Below, piece by piece: positions 34,261 through 42,465 of a stretch of 64,000 nucleotides of DNA. Location: positions 324,667 through 388,666 of the forward strand of contig NZ_LNJZ01000003.1 in the NCBI RefSeq assembly GCF_002866065.1, given 5' to 3'. The DNA comes from Thiopseudomonas denitrificans. Its GTDB lineage: Bacteria > Pseudomonadota > Gammaproteobacteria > Pseudomonadales > Pseudomonadaceae. How positions within the stretch are numbered: the first letter of the stretch is position 1; every line of letters starts with the position of its first letter. A program made the position numbers and the translations under genes. The notes beneath the pieces were generated by a model that was given only the letters and a program-made list of their open reading frames with translations, made no database searches and was not told where the DNA came from.

Positions 34261-35577
34261 TCACTCAAACAGCATATTTATTTCATTTAGATCTTGAGGG
34301 GTGAGTGAGCCAACAGTCGCTTTTAGTTGAAGTTTAGCGAGTAAAATATCGTAGCGCACTTTGGCAAGTTGCTGCACGATATCGCTCAGCTGGCTTTGAA
34401 CTTCAAGAACATCTGCACTTGTACGCATCCCAAGCTGGTAGCCCTTTTGGTTAGATCTTACAGCTGCATCTGCAGAACTCTGGGCTGTTTCTAATGCTTT
34501 GAGTTGAGCAATGCCATCCATAACACCTGCCCACGCCTCGCGTGCGGCCAGGGCTGTACTGCGCCGTGTATCCTCTAGTTCATACTTGGCCTGTTCTCGT
34601 AACGCTAAGGCTTCCCGGGTAGATGAGGTCGTCCTGCCACCGCTGAATAACGGAATATTCAATCGTATACCAATGGCTGCAGACTCACTGCGCTCTGTGC
34701 TGGCATTGGGGCTTTGCTGCATACTTTGGCTGACCACCATATCAATTGTTGGCAAGTGTTCAGCCTTGCGGCTTCGAACATCATTATCAGTAATTTGTAG
34801 TGATAATTCCTGAGCCTGCACTTCAAGGTTTCCCCGCTCCGCAGCCGTGACCCAGGTTTCGACATCAGTAGGTTCTGGAGGACTCAGCATCACTCGATTT
34901 CCCAAGCGTTTAAGTGATCCAGGGTGTCTGCCAGTGAGTTGAGTAAGTGCCTGCTTGGCTAGTACCAGGGCGCTCTTGGCTTTTACCAGCTGTGCGATGG
35001 TTCTGTCGTGACTCATCTGGGCCTCATGCACATCAACGATGCTGGCATTGCCCAGATCAAAATTCTTGCGTGCGCTGGCTAGCTGTAGCTCGTCTGCAGC
35101 TTGCAATTGCTCCAGTGCATCAATCACATCGACCATGTTCAGAACATTGAAGTACGCTTCAGTCACGCGTAGTATTAATGCTTGGCCCGCACTCTCCGCT
35201 TGAAGGTCGGCCAGTAGTTTTTGTTGTTGGCCCTGTTTGTATTGAATCCAGTTCTGCCAGCGAAACAACGGTTGTACCAGTTGAACGCCATAGCTGCGGT
35301 TTTGACGGCGTTGCTCTACCGTTCCAGTGACGACCTTATATTCAGTTTCACTCCAGCTTGTTTGAGCATCGAATGAAATCTGCGGCAATAAACCTGCTCG
35401 CCCTTGGATTGGCTGTTCATCTCCGACCCGTCGTTGCGCCAATGAGGCGGCATACTGCGCGTCATGTCTTAAAGCAAGCCGGTAGATTTCCATCAAATCA
35501 TCGGCCTGAACCGGATCAGCCACACACACAACCCCCCAAGCCCACAAAATCAGCCATCTTCCCTTCTTTTGTTTCAT
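34261..35577 (-). CDS. TolC-family outer-membrane channel for microcin export
   Basis: A 438-residue protein with a signal peptide ending DPVQA and the TolC repeat architecture: DLMEIYRLALRHDAQYAAS at the start, QGRAGLLPQISF, and a second half with SAAIGIRLNIPLFSGGR and YQLGMRTSADVLEVQ. It should form the outer-membrane part of a type I secretion system with the C39 ABC exporter (4-base overlap upstream) and the HlyD-like adaptor of the same operon. A dedicated TolC in a microcin locus means the system need not rely on the housekeeping TolC. Confidence 0.87.
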   Translation of the reverse strand: MKQKKGRWLILWAWGVVCVADPVQADDLMEIYRLALRHDAQYAASLAQRRVGDEQPIQGRAGLLPQISFDAQTSWSETEYKVVTGTVEQRRQNRSYGVQLVQPLFRWQNWIQYKQGQQQKLLADLQAESAGQALILRVTEAYFNVLNMVDVIDALEQLQAADELQLASARKNFDLGNASIVDVHEAQMSHDRTIAQLVKAKSALVLAKQALTQLTGRHPGSLKRLGNRVMLSPPEPTDVETWVTAAERGNLEVQAQELSLQITDNDVRSRKAEHLPTIDMVVSQSMQQSPNASTERSESAAIGIRLNIPLFSGGRTTSSTREALALREQAKYELEDTRRSTALAAREAWAGVMDGIAQLKALETAQSSADAAVRSNQKGYQLGMRTSADVLEVQSQLSDIVQQLAKVRYDILLAKLQLKATVGSLTPQDLNEINMLFE

Positions 35578-37661
35578 GCTAGAGCTTGGTCCTCATCAAG
35601 ACGGACGTCTTCCACGATACTGCCGCGTTCTAGGCAAACAATGCGCTTGGCGAACGCAATGGTTTCTCGGCGGTGTGCTATGGTGATCCTAGTTAATGTC
35701 ATTTGATGCAGCGACTTGACGATGTGCTGCTCGCTATGCAAATCTAAATGACTTGTAGCTTCGTCCATGGCTAAGATACGAGGGCGTTTGTATAGTGCCC
35801 GTGCCAGCATGATTCGTTGTTTCTGTCCCCCGGAAAGTCCGCTGCCCATTTCAGCAACCAAAGTTTGATAACCCATAGGCATTTGAGTGATTGCTTTGTG
35901 GATGTGCGCTAGATGTGCCGACTCTTCTACTCGTTCCTGATTTGCTTCCGGATCAAAACTGGCGATGTTTTCGGCCAGCGACCCTGCCAATAACTGATCT
36001 TCCTGCATCACGGCACCGACCAGATTGCGCAGTATTTGAGGCCCCAGTTGTCGAACGGGTATACCACCTACTAGTATCTCGCCTTCGGTAGGACTTAGCA
36101 GGCCCAATATCAGCTTGAATAGGGTGCTTTTACCACACCCTGAACGACCTACGATGGCAACGGAATCACCAGCCTCAATGGTTAGGGACAGGTTCCGCAG
36201 CACCCATGGTTCACCTTCGGCATAGCGGAAAGACACGTCGCGCAGCTCGATACTTGGCTGTATCCGATCCAGGTCGGTCTCCATCATGCTTTCAGGTTCT
36301 GGCAGCTCCAGTGCAATGTCAGCCAACCGCTCCGCATGCAGCGATAACATCCTTATTTCAACACCAAGATCAATTAATTGACTGGCTCGACCAGTAAATT
36401 GGCTCTTGTAGGCAATAAATGCCAGCAGCATGCCCAGCGACAGATCCCGTTCTAGAACAGCCATGCCCCCGACATAGAGTAGCAGCATGCCCTCCAGGCT
36501 GAAGATCAAGGTGTTTAGGCTGGAAAATGCCAGCAACAGCTTTTGGGTAGCGACATCGCGATTCTGAACATCGGCAAGCAGGTTTTGCCAGGTCGATAAA
36601 CGCAGTGAGGTCATATCGAACAGCTTGAGGGGCTGCACCGTCCGGATCGTTTCCAAAAAATAGGAGTTTTCGCGTGCGGCCAATACGATACGTTCTTCAG
36701 AGGCATTACGTAGTGGTTGATAAAATACAACCCTCAGGATGGCGTACAACGTCAAGGCAACCACGACGATACCGGTTAAGACGGTGCTGTAGAGCAACAT
36801 CATGCCCAGCGTAATCAAAGTGACCAGGCCATCAAGGATTACCATGATCGCCCCGTTAGTGAGAACGTTGCGTATGGCCGCCAGGGAATGGAAACGAGCA
36901 GTAATATCGCCGAGCTGGCGTTTCTCGAAAAATGTCCAAGGTAGACGCAGCAGATGGCTGAAGAGGTTACCCGACCACTGCAGCGCAAGCTGTTGATTCA
37001 ATCGTAATTCCATCCAGCCGCGTGCCATACGTAGAATGAAATCAATGAGCATCAACAAGCAGCCCCCGAGCACAGCAATCAGCAGGAGATCATGATCGGC
37101 TGACACCAAGGCACCATCGACCACCCACTGTGTTACCTGCGGAGAAAGCAGCGCTACTATCTCCAATGCGAGTGCCAGGATGAAGATATTGCCCAAGGCC
37201 CGTTTCAGTCCCGCCGCACGACCAATCAGATCGCGAAGGCGAATCCGGGTTTTCTGCTGAGCGGGTTGAAACGAGGTGTTTGGCGTCAGTTCCAACGCAA
37301 TACCAGTAAAATGTGTAGAAGCCTCGGTCCATGATGTCACGCGGCGCCCTACTGCAGGATCAAGCAGGTATAAACGCCCCCGCTGCACTTTCTCCAGAAC
37401 CACAAAGTGATTCATGTTCCAGTGCAGGATGCAGGGCAGCCTGAGCTTGCTCATTTCGTCAAGATCAAGCCGCAAAGGCCTACAGGAAAAACCCAAGTTT
37501 TGCGCGTAATGCCCAAGTTGGGCTAGGTTGGTACCTTTCAACGAGATTGAAAAGCGCCGGCGCACACTCATCAAATCAAGGTGAAGGCCGTGGTACCCGG
37601 CTATCATTACCAGACAAGCCAGCCCGCACTCCTGACTCTCTGTTTGCAATACCGCTTTCAT
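35574..37661 (-). CDS. peptidase-containing ABC exporter (C39 peptidase, CvaB-like)
   Basis: A 695-residue exporter: an N-terminal C39 cysteine peptidase (about 1-125; catalytic Cys in ESQECGLACL, His in LHWNMNHFVVL, Asp in LLDPAVG), a six-helix membrane domain (about 150-430) and a C-terminal ATPase (Walker A VGRSGCGKSTL, signature LSGGQKQR, Walker B ILAMDEATSHLD). C39 exporters cut double-glycine leaders and export the peptide. The microcin precursor in this operon has exactly such a leader. It overlaps the TolC gene by 4 bases. Confidence 0.9.
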   Translation of the reverse strand: MKAVLQTESQECGLACLVMIAGYHGLHLDLMSVRRRFSISLKGTNLAQLGHYAQNLGFSCRPLRLDLDEMSKLRLPCILHWNMNHFVVLEKVQRGRLYLLDPAVGRRVTSWTEASTHFTGIALELTPNTSFQPAQQKTRIRLRDLIGRAAGLKRALGNIFILALALEIVALLSPQVTQWVVDGALVSADHDLLLIAVLGGCLLMLIDFILRMARGWMELRLNQQLALQWSGNLFSHLLRLPWTFFEKRQLGDITARFHSLAAIRNVLTNGAIMVILDGLVTLITLGMMLLYSTVLTGIVVVALTLYAILRVVFYQPLRNASEERIVLAARENSYFLETIRTVQPLKLFDMTSLRLSTWQNLLADVQNRDVATQKLLLAFSSLNTLIFSLEGMLLLYVGGMAVLERDLSLGMLLAFIAYKSQFTGRASQLIDLGVEIRMLSLHAERLADIALELPEPESMMETDLDRIQPSIELRDVSFRYAEGEPWVLRNLSLTIEAGDSVAIVGRSGCGKSTLFKLILGLLSPTEGEILVGGIPVRQLGPQILRNLVGAVMQEDQLLAGSLAENIASFDPEANQERVEESAHLAHIHKAITQMPMGYQTLVAEMGSGLSGGQKQRIMLARALYKRPRILAMDEATSHLDLHSEQHIVKSLHQMTLTRITIAHRRETIAFAKRIVCLERGSIVEDVRLDEDQALA

Positions 37662-37697
37662 ATTTAGGTATACCTACCTATAGGCTGCATCAGGCAG

Positions 37698-38852
37698 TTA
37701 GTTGCGTGATAGTTCCAGTACATCCTGGCGACAAAGTTCAGTAACGAGGTTACAGAGTCTGTCGGCATTAATGTCAGGATGTTTGGTGATTAGCTCAGCC
37801 AGGCAAGTTTCCGGATGTTCGGCAATCCAGCGTATCAGACGTACACCCTGATCATCCAAATTCAACCGGGTGCCGTTTGCAATCAAGTAACCGTCATCAA
37901 GATCAAGAGGTCGATGAACATTTAGGCGCAACCCAGCTTGCCTGGGAATTCCGGTTGATGCGGGATTTCCAAACAGCTCGATAGCTAGCGGAGATTGATT
38001 TCGGATTGCCCCGACAAATTCGTCCATGAAGTGTCGGTAGTGCTTTGGATCGTTGATGAATGAATTAAAATGATGCCCCACAGCTACAAGCGTACTTTGG
38101 TCGTTTTTCCAGTCACTGAGAGAGCGGCGTGCCTCCAAAAAAGCGGGCATCTGCTTGATAGCCCAATCCAAGTAGTCCACGGTGTAGGCGGGGAATGTAC
38201 CCAGGGCCAAATGAAATGTAGCCTCGCCAATGGGGAGAGGATTATGCCACCAGCCACGGGGAAGGTAGAAAACATCTCCTGGTTCCAAAATAAAATCCAT
38301 ATAGGGTGTTTCCGGACAAGGATATTCGTGCTCATAGTCCTTGCTCTGTTGGGTGTAGAGTGGTGCCTCGAAAGAGGGTTCGTAGACAATCCAGCGCTTA
38401 CGACCGATCAACTGGATAGCGAAAACATCACGAGTGTCCCAATGGCAGCGGAATGAGTCTCGTGAACCGAACGCTGCATAGGCACTGCTCACAACTTGTC
38501 TGCCGGTAAACTCGGCTACCTTAGCCGCAAATTGGTTAACTGCAGGCTCGTTTGCAATTTTGTTCGCGATTAATGTGGCACCTTTACGCAAGAACTCATA
38601 AATCACTGGCTTGATTAGGCGGTGTCGTAATGTACCAATGTCCCAGTAACTCTCTACATACTCACTTTTGGGACGAATCCCTTTGTAAGAAAGTTTGAAA
38701 TCATTGGATGAAACATTACATCGTTCGAATATTTCATTGACGTTTTGCCAGGAAAAAACACCCGGTGATACAGCTTCTTTTATAAGAACAGGCTTTTTTT
38801 CCTGATAGCATTCTATGAATTCGTTGGTGGAAATATTGAATTTAATGCTCAT
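37698..38852 (-). CDS. JmjC/cupin oxygenase of the YcfD (ribosomal oxygenase) type
   Basis: A 384-residue protein with a JmjC-type cupin: HWD at residues 137-139 supplies two iron ligands and PRGWWH (His203) the third, matching the spacing in YcfD (125, 127, 187). The sequence ILEPGDVFYLPRGWW is the family's second cupin motif. The C-terminal 60 residues (GVRLIRWIAEHPETCLAEL) resemble the winged-helix end of ribosomal oxygenases. YcfD hydroxylates an Arg in ribosomal protein L16 using Fe(II) and 2-oxoglutarate. Here the gene lies between a microcin precursor and its exporter, so the peptide itself is a plausible substrate; that is inference. Confidence 0.78.
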   Translation of the reverse strand: MSIKFNISTNEFIECYQEKKPVLIKEAVSPGVFSWQNVNEIFERCNVSSNDFKLSYKGIRPKSEYVESYWDIGTLRHRLIKPVIYEFLRKGATLIANKIANEPAVNQFAAKVAEFTGRQVVSSAYAAFGSRDSFRCHWDTRDVFAIQLIGRKRWIVYEPSFEAPLYTQQSKDYEHEYPCPETPYMDFILEPGDVFYLPRGWWHNPLPIGEATFHLALGTFPAYTVDYLDWAIKQMPAFLEARRSLSDWKNDQSTLVAVGHHFNSFINDPKHYRHFMDEFVGAIRNQSPLAIELFGNPASTGIPRQAGLRLNVHRPLDLDDGYLIANGTRLNLDDQGVRLIRWIAEHPETCLAELITKHPDINADRLCNLVTELCRQDVLELSRN

Positions 38853-38952
38853 GAGATAAGCGCCTAGAGTTGACGGAATGCATAAGCCGCCAAGCTCCTA
38901 AGTTTGAGTTTTATTAAATAGCTTCTGGTGGTTTATAAAATGCTCGGTAGTT

Positions 38953-38973
38953 GTTCAGCTACAACAGCTGAAC
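38953..38973. terminator. hairpin downstream of microcin gene
   Basis: GTTCAGCT and AGCTGAAC form a perfect 8-bp stem around a 5-base loop, 21 bases beyond the microcin stop on the minus strand. With no T-run, it may be a partial terminator or an mRNA 3' stabiliser keeping precursor expression above that of the downstream genes. Confidence 0.5.
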
Positions 38974-38993
38974 GGCTATGGTCGAGGCTGGCC

Positions 38994-39332
38994 TTAGTTG
39001 TAATTGGTTCCTGCGGCATTGTTGTAATCAGTTCCTGCCTGATCTGCTGCTCTTTGTGCAAGTCCTCCAGCCATCCCTCCGTAAAATCCAACCTGAGTAC
39101 CAACAATTGTGAGTGCGCCAGCCTGCATGGCAGATATTCCAGCGGGACCAGTAAGTCCGCCGACAATAGCTCCTGTCACTGTACTGCCAAGAAGTCCTGT
39201 CAGGCTTCCTTCTCCCGAGCCTATCGCCTGTCCGATATATGTTGCTGCGCCGCTGGCTGCACCGATTACAGCACCAACAGGGCCAAAGGCTCCAGACACT
39301 AGTTGCATATCTCGAATGGATAGTTCACGCAT
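38994..39332 (-). CDS. class II microcin-like precursor peptide (double-glycine-type leader)
   Basis: A 112-residue peptide. The N-terminus MRELSIRDMQLVSGA matches the microcin V/class II leader pattern (MR.L....L..VSGG), with Gly-Ala instead of Gly-Gly at the cut site, giving a core of about 97 residues. The core is rich in Gly/Ala/Ser with hydrophobic stretches (VGAVIGAASGAATYIGQAIG, GAIVGGLTGPAG), like membrane-inserting microcins, and ends in an Asn/Tyr-rich tail (TDYNNAAGTNYN). AAGGAG sits before the start. A C39 exporter, adaptor and TolC are in the same operon. Activity and target are untested. Confidence 0.8.
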   Translation of the reverse strand: MRELSIRDMQLVSGAFGPVGAVIGAASGAATYIGQAIGSGEGSLTGLLGSTVTGAIVGGLTGPAGISAMQAGALTIVGTQVGFYGGMAGGLAQRAADQAGTDYNNAAGTNYN

Positions 39333-39364
39333 TTCATTTCTCCTTTTTTGTCATGGTTTTTTTA

Positions 39365-39622
39365 TTAAAAAATTAAAAATTTTGCTGCGCCACTAATAAT
39401 CAATGCGAGGGGGAGCAAAATTAGAATGGGTGTTGTGCTCTTTTTGTCATAACGCTGCCCCTTTGCATGCAATAGCAATATATAGATTCCAAACAAGACT
39501 GCATAGGCCAGCAGGCCAAGAATCGTGGCTAGCCAGAAGTCTGAAAAGTCCCCCAGTACAAACTTTGCACCCAGGAAATCAATAGACCATTCTTCGTTGC
39601 TATAGAGTTTTGGTTTTTCCAC
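39365..39622 (-). CDS. candidate microcin immunity protein (two-helix membrane protein)
   Basis: An 85-residue protein with two membrane segments (about residues 29-52, FWLATILGLLAYAVLFGIYILLL, and 64-85) joined by a basic loop (HAKGQRYDKKS). It lies 32 bases upstream of the microcin precursor in the same direction, the position and topology usual for class II microcin immunity proteins. No named family is recognised. Confidence 0.6.
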   Translation of the reverse strand: MEKPKLYSNEEWSIDFLGAKFVLGDFSDFWLATILGLLAYAVLFGIYILLLHAKGQRYDKKSTTPILILLPLALIISGAAKFLIF

Positions 39623-39687
39623 TTTTAACCTCGAAAATAATTATATACAGAGAGGTGGTAGTTTATGAAAGTTATCCTATTCATTCT

Positions 39688-40980
39688 CTACTCGATCCAT
39701 TTTCCCGTAACGGAATAAATAGGCTCCAGCGCCCACTCATAAAGCCGGCGTTTGTCTTGAATAATGTCGGCTTCCAATAGCATACCAACTTGAAGGGGCT
39801 GCGGTACTCCATAGACCGTCTGGTTCTGTGACTCAAGCTTCAGCGTTACGCGGTAGAACAGCTCGCCAGCACTTGTTGAGTCCTGAAGTGCGCTGGCGAC
39901 ATGTGCTGGAAGCTCCTGAATGGCATAAGGGCTTTTCGCTACATCCAGTACCTGTGCTCGTGCCGCGCCAAATTTCTGGTAGGGGTAGGCGGCATAGCGC
40001 ATCAGGGCAGTCTGCCCGGGCTCAATAAACCCGGCTTGTCGCGGAGAAATATAAGCATGGGCTGTCAGCTCTGCCTCATGTGGAATCAGGCTTGCCAGCA
40101 GCGTCCCTGCCATAACTTGCTGGCCAAGCTGGACGCCTACACCGGAAACATATCCGGGAAAAGGAGCTGAGATAATTTGCTCAGTGCGTACATCGTTTTC
40201 TGCCCGTTCCTGCCTGACAAGAGCAATGGCGTTGTCGATATTGGAAACCTCAACCTGGGCCTCAAGTTCGGTTTCTTCACGCTGTGCAAGAAGATTGATC
40301 CGCTCCCGGGACAAGCCCGCATGGGTGCGGCGTAATGTTTGTTGTTGGCCTTGCAGTGCCAACTGTTCCGCTTCGGCCTGCTGCAATTGTGCAACGGAGA
40401 TGAAATTTTCGGATAGCAGTTCCTTTTGGCGCTGTAGGTGAGCCTGAGCCAACGCTACGCGACGTCCTTGCAAATGAATCTCATCACCTAGGCGAGCCAG
40501 CTCTTCATTAATGGCATGTAGCCGGTTGTCGAACATGCGACGTTGTGCAACAGCGCGATTGTCGGCTAAGACACGATTGCTCTCTAACAAACGCAGGCGT
40601 TGCTCCAATTGCTCCGAAATCAATTGTTGTGTGCCTCCAGCCGAACTGAGTCGCTCGCCGGAGACGACAAAGAGTACGTCTTCCTGCTCAACTGATTGTC
40701 CCTCGGTCACTCGGACTTCGGAGATGAAGCCGACAGCATTTGAGGAAAGACGTAACATGCCGTGCTCGGGCATCAGTAATCCTGTAACCGTCGCTTTGCG
40801 CGTATAGGTCCCAAAATAGGCGTATGTGCACGCGATGATGATGAGAGCAATCGAAACAGCAGCTGTCACTGTGTAGCTGACAGGTTGATGGATGAGCACG
40901 CGTCCTTGATACCCAGCACGGCTTCCAAGACTGGCTTCGGGCCGAAATAATGGTTGCTCGTCAGATTTTTCTATTGCCAT
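39688..40980 (-). CDS. HlyD/CvaA-like membrane fusion protein
   Basis: A 430-residue adaptor: N-terminal cytosolic stretch, one membrane helix (about residues 34-57; YTVTAAVSIALIIIACTYAYFG), a biotinyl-lipoyl-like half motif (VGFISEVRVTEGQSVEQED), a long coiled-coil region (about 120-270) and a second lipoyl half (APFPGYVSGVGVQLGQQVMAG). It should link the C39 exporter to TolC. It is the first gene of the minus-strand microcin operon; the promoter must lie in 40981-41270. Confidence 0.87.
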   Translation of the reverse strand: MAIEKSDEQPLFRPEASLGSRAGYQGRVLIHQPVSYTVTAAVSIALIIIACTYAYFGTYTRKATVTGLLMPEHGMLRLSSNAVGFISEVRVTEGQSVEQEDVLFVVSGERLSSAGGTQQLISEQLEQRLRLLESNRVLADNRAVAQRRMFDNRLHAINEELARLGDEIHLQGRRVALAQAHLQRQKELLSENFISVAQLQQAEAEQLALQGQQQTLRRTHAGLSRERINLLAQREETELEAQVEVSNIDNAIALVRQERAENDVRTEQIISAPFPGYVSGVGVQLGQQVMAGTLLASLIPHEAELTAHAYISPRQAGFIEPGQTALMRYAAYPYQKFGAARAQVLDVAKSPYAIQELPAHVASALQDSTSAGELFYRVTLKLESQNQTVYGVPQPLQVGMLLEADIIQDKRRLYEWALEPIYSVTGKWIE

Positions 40981-41027
40981 ATCAAGACTTTTGTTCCGTC
41001 AATTGTCTTTTGCTCAATGTTGCAGAA

Positions 41028-41084
41028 CCTGAGGCCACAAGTGGCCTGGCGTACGGTTGAGTTACGACAGGGCGCTCAAGCCAG
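41028..41084. repeat. dispersed repeat A, copy 1
   Basis: This stretch, beginning CCTGAGGCCAC and ending GGCGCTCAAGCCAG, recurs at 48490-48538 with an 8-base gap and a few mismatches. It is non-coding and intergenic at both sites. Confidence 0.75.
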
Positions 41085-41266
41085 GTTTGTAAGATTGTGT
41101 CCTGCTTGCCCTTTCAATCAAGCAGTTTAAGTCTCTAACCAGTTCGCTAATGTAGAGTATAGACTGAATGCGAATGATTTAGATCAAGATTTTAGAGACT
41201 ATTGTTTTTGTCTGTTGCAGTCAAGTGTTTTCTGGTTGCTGCGAGTTTGTGTGGCTGGCCTACATT

Positions 41267-41296
41267 TTTTATGCCTCGGCAACCTATACGTTTTGA
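41267..41296 (+). pseudogene. remnant of a PfeA-like receptor 3' end
   Basis: Thirty bases match the last ten codons (including stop) of the receptor gene at 33711-33740 at 27 positions and encode FYASATYTF then stop. No upstream reading frame of the receptor remains. It is probably a leftover from a duplication or deletion next to the microcin operon. Confidence 0.65.
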
Positions 41297-41338
41297 CGGG
41301 AGTGATCTGGCCTACGGTTAACTCAGCGGGTTGGATGC

Positions 41339-41370
41339 ACAAAAATGGCGCCTTCGGGCGCCATTTTTGT
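41339..41370. terminator. bidirectional rho-independent terminator
   Basis: A perfect 14-bp stem (ACAAAAATGGCGCC and its complement) with a TTCG tetraloop and A/T-runs on both sides, two bases past the LysR gene stop. It would terminate transcription in both directions. Confidence 0.88.
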
Positions 41371-41372
41371 GT

Positions 41373-42302
41373 CTACTGCTGCGAAATTTCCGTTGGGCAC
41401 TGAATACCCGAATCGGCAACCATGAGTTCCAGGCAGAGATTGAGGCTGGCCAGCAGGTCGGCGTTGGGCTGATTGCCTGTGCTGCGGTAGCTCAGGCAGT
41501 AGGAGCTGGTTACGGCAGGGGCAAAGGGTTTGACGCACAGATTGTGCTTGCGCCAGTGTGCGGACGCCGGATGCACCAGGCCGACGCCAAAGCCGGCGCT
41601 CACCAGATCGATCACCATGGCGGCGGTGGTGGCGGCAATGTTGTAGCGGGGGTGACTGTCATGATGTTCGAAAATGGGTCGGCAGCTGGGGCCGTCGGGA
41701 TTGTAGTCGACAAAATCCAGCTGGTGCAGGTCGCTGGGGGACACGCAGTCCCGCTGTGCCAGCGGATGGTCCACAGGCATCACACACACCTGGGCGGCAT
41801 TAAGGAATGGCTGGTCGAGAAAATCCGGGTGGTTCATCTGCGCAGCCATCATTACTACGTCCACCCGCTGCTCCATCAGGGCGGCGCGCAGCGACGGCGA
41901 GTTGCCGATTACCAGTGATACATGCACGTCGGGGTGGGCCTGCCGGAAGAGCCGGCATAGTCCGGCAGAAAACTCGCTGGCCAGCGCCGGCAGTACGCCG
42001 ATGGTAAACAGCGCCTTGTGGCTGTCCTTGTACCTGAGCAGGCGGGCTTCGCGGTCCAGTTGTTGCAGGCCGGCAAACACTGCGCCCAGATGTCGGAACA
42101 GGTGGCTAGCGTCTTCGGTGGGAAAGAGGCGTCCTTCGCGCCGTTCAAACAGCAGCAGTCCGGTGTGCTCTTCGAGGGCAGCAATCAGCTTGCTGACGGC
42201 CGACTGGCTCAGAAATAGCGCGGCAGCGGCACGGCTGACCTGGCCATGCTCCATGACTGCCTTGAATGCTTCCAGGTGCTTGATATTAAAAGGGCTTTTC
42301 AT
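41373..42302 (-). CDS. LysR-family transcriptional regulator
   Basis: A 309-residue regulator with an N-terminal winged HTH (about 1-65; HLEAFKAVMEHGQVSRAAAALFLSQSAVSKLIAALE) and a substrate-binding domain (about 90-300; FTIGVLPALASEFSAGL). It is divergent from the ABC-importer operon starting at 42466, with a Fur box between, so it most likely controls that operon in response to its ligand or product. A strong terminator follows its stop. The effector is unknown. Confidence 0.88.
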   Translation of the reverse strand: MKSPFNIKHLEAFKAVMEHGQVSRAAAALFLSQSAVSKLIAALEEHTGLLLFERREGRLFPTEDASHLFRHLGAVFAGLQQLDREARLLRYKDSHKALFTIGVLPALASEFSAGLCRLFRQAHPDVHVSLVIGNSPSLRAALMEQRVDVVMMAAQMNHPDFLDQPFLNAAQVCVMPVDHPLAQRDCVSPSDLHQLDFVDYNPDGPSCRPIFEHHDSHPRYNIAATTAAMVIDLVSAGFGVGLVHPASAHWRKHNLCVKPFAPAVTSSYCLSYRSTGNQPNADLLASLNLCLELMVADSGIQCPTEISQQ

Positions 42303-42397
42303 GGTTGCTTTCTGCCTGCAAATGGAGTCGCCGGTAGGGGTTGTGACCGCTATCAGGGAGCATTCTCTTAAGGAATAGATGCCTGAATATATATCAA

Positions 42398-42416
42398 TTG
42401 ATAATCGTTATCATTA
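42398..42416. promoter_or_regulatory. Fur box upstream of ABC importer operon
   Basis: TTGATAATCGTTATCATTA is a near-perfect inverted repeat (GATAA/TTATC) matching the Fur consensus well. It lies 50 bases before the substrate-binding protein start and about 96 bases from the divergent LysR start. Confidence 0.8.
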
Positions 42417-42465
42417 GCTTTAATTTTGTCGCCGGATTCTAAACCATCAGGCACAGGAGAAACAC

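Larger units (their letters stand above)
40981..41338. other. intergenic region upstream of microcin operon, with repeat copies
   Basis: About 358 bases without a credible gene. It must hold the promoter of the HlyD-led operon. It contains dispersed repeat A (41028-41084) and a receptor-tail remnant (41267-41296). I see no strong Fur box. Confidence 0.6.

Noticed and set aside
41161-41190. Possible Fur box ahead of the microcin operon (GAATGCGAATGATTTAG)
   Set aside because: Only a short AATGAT stretch agrees with the consensus and no inverted symmetry is seen.
41331-41918. Plus-strand open frame over the terminator and LysR gene
   Set aside because: It begins inside a rho-independent terminator and is antisense to a well-supported LysR protein.
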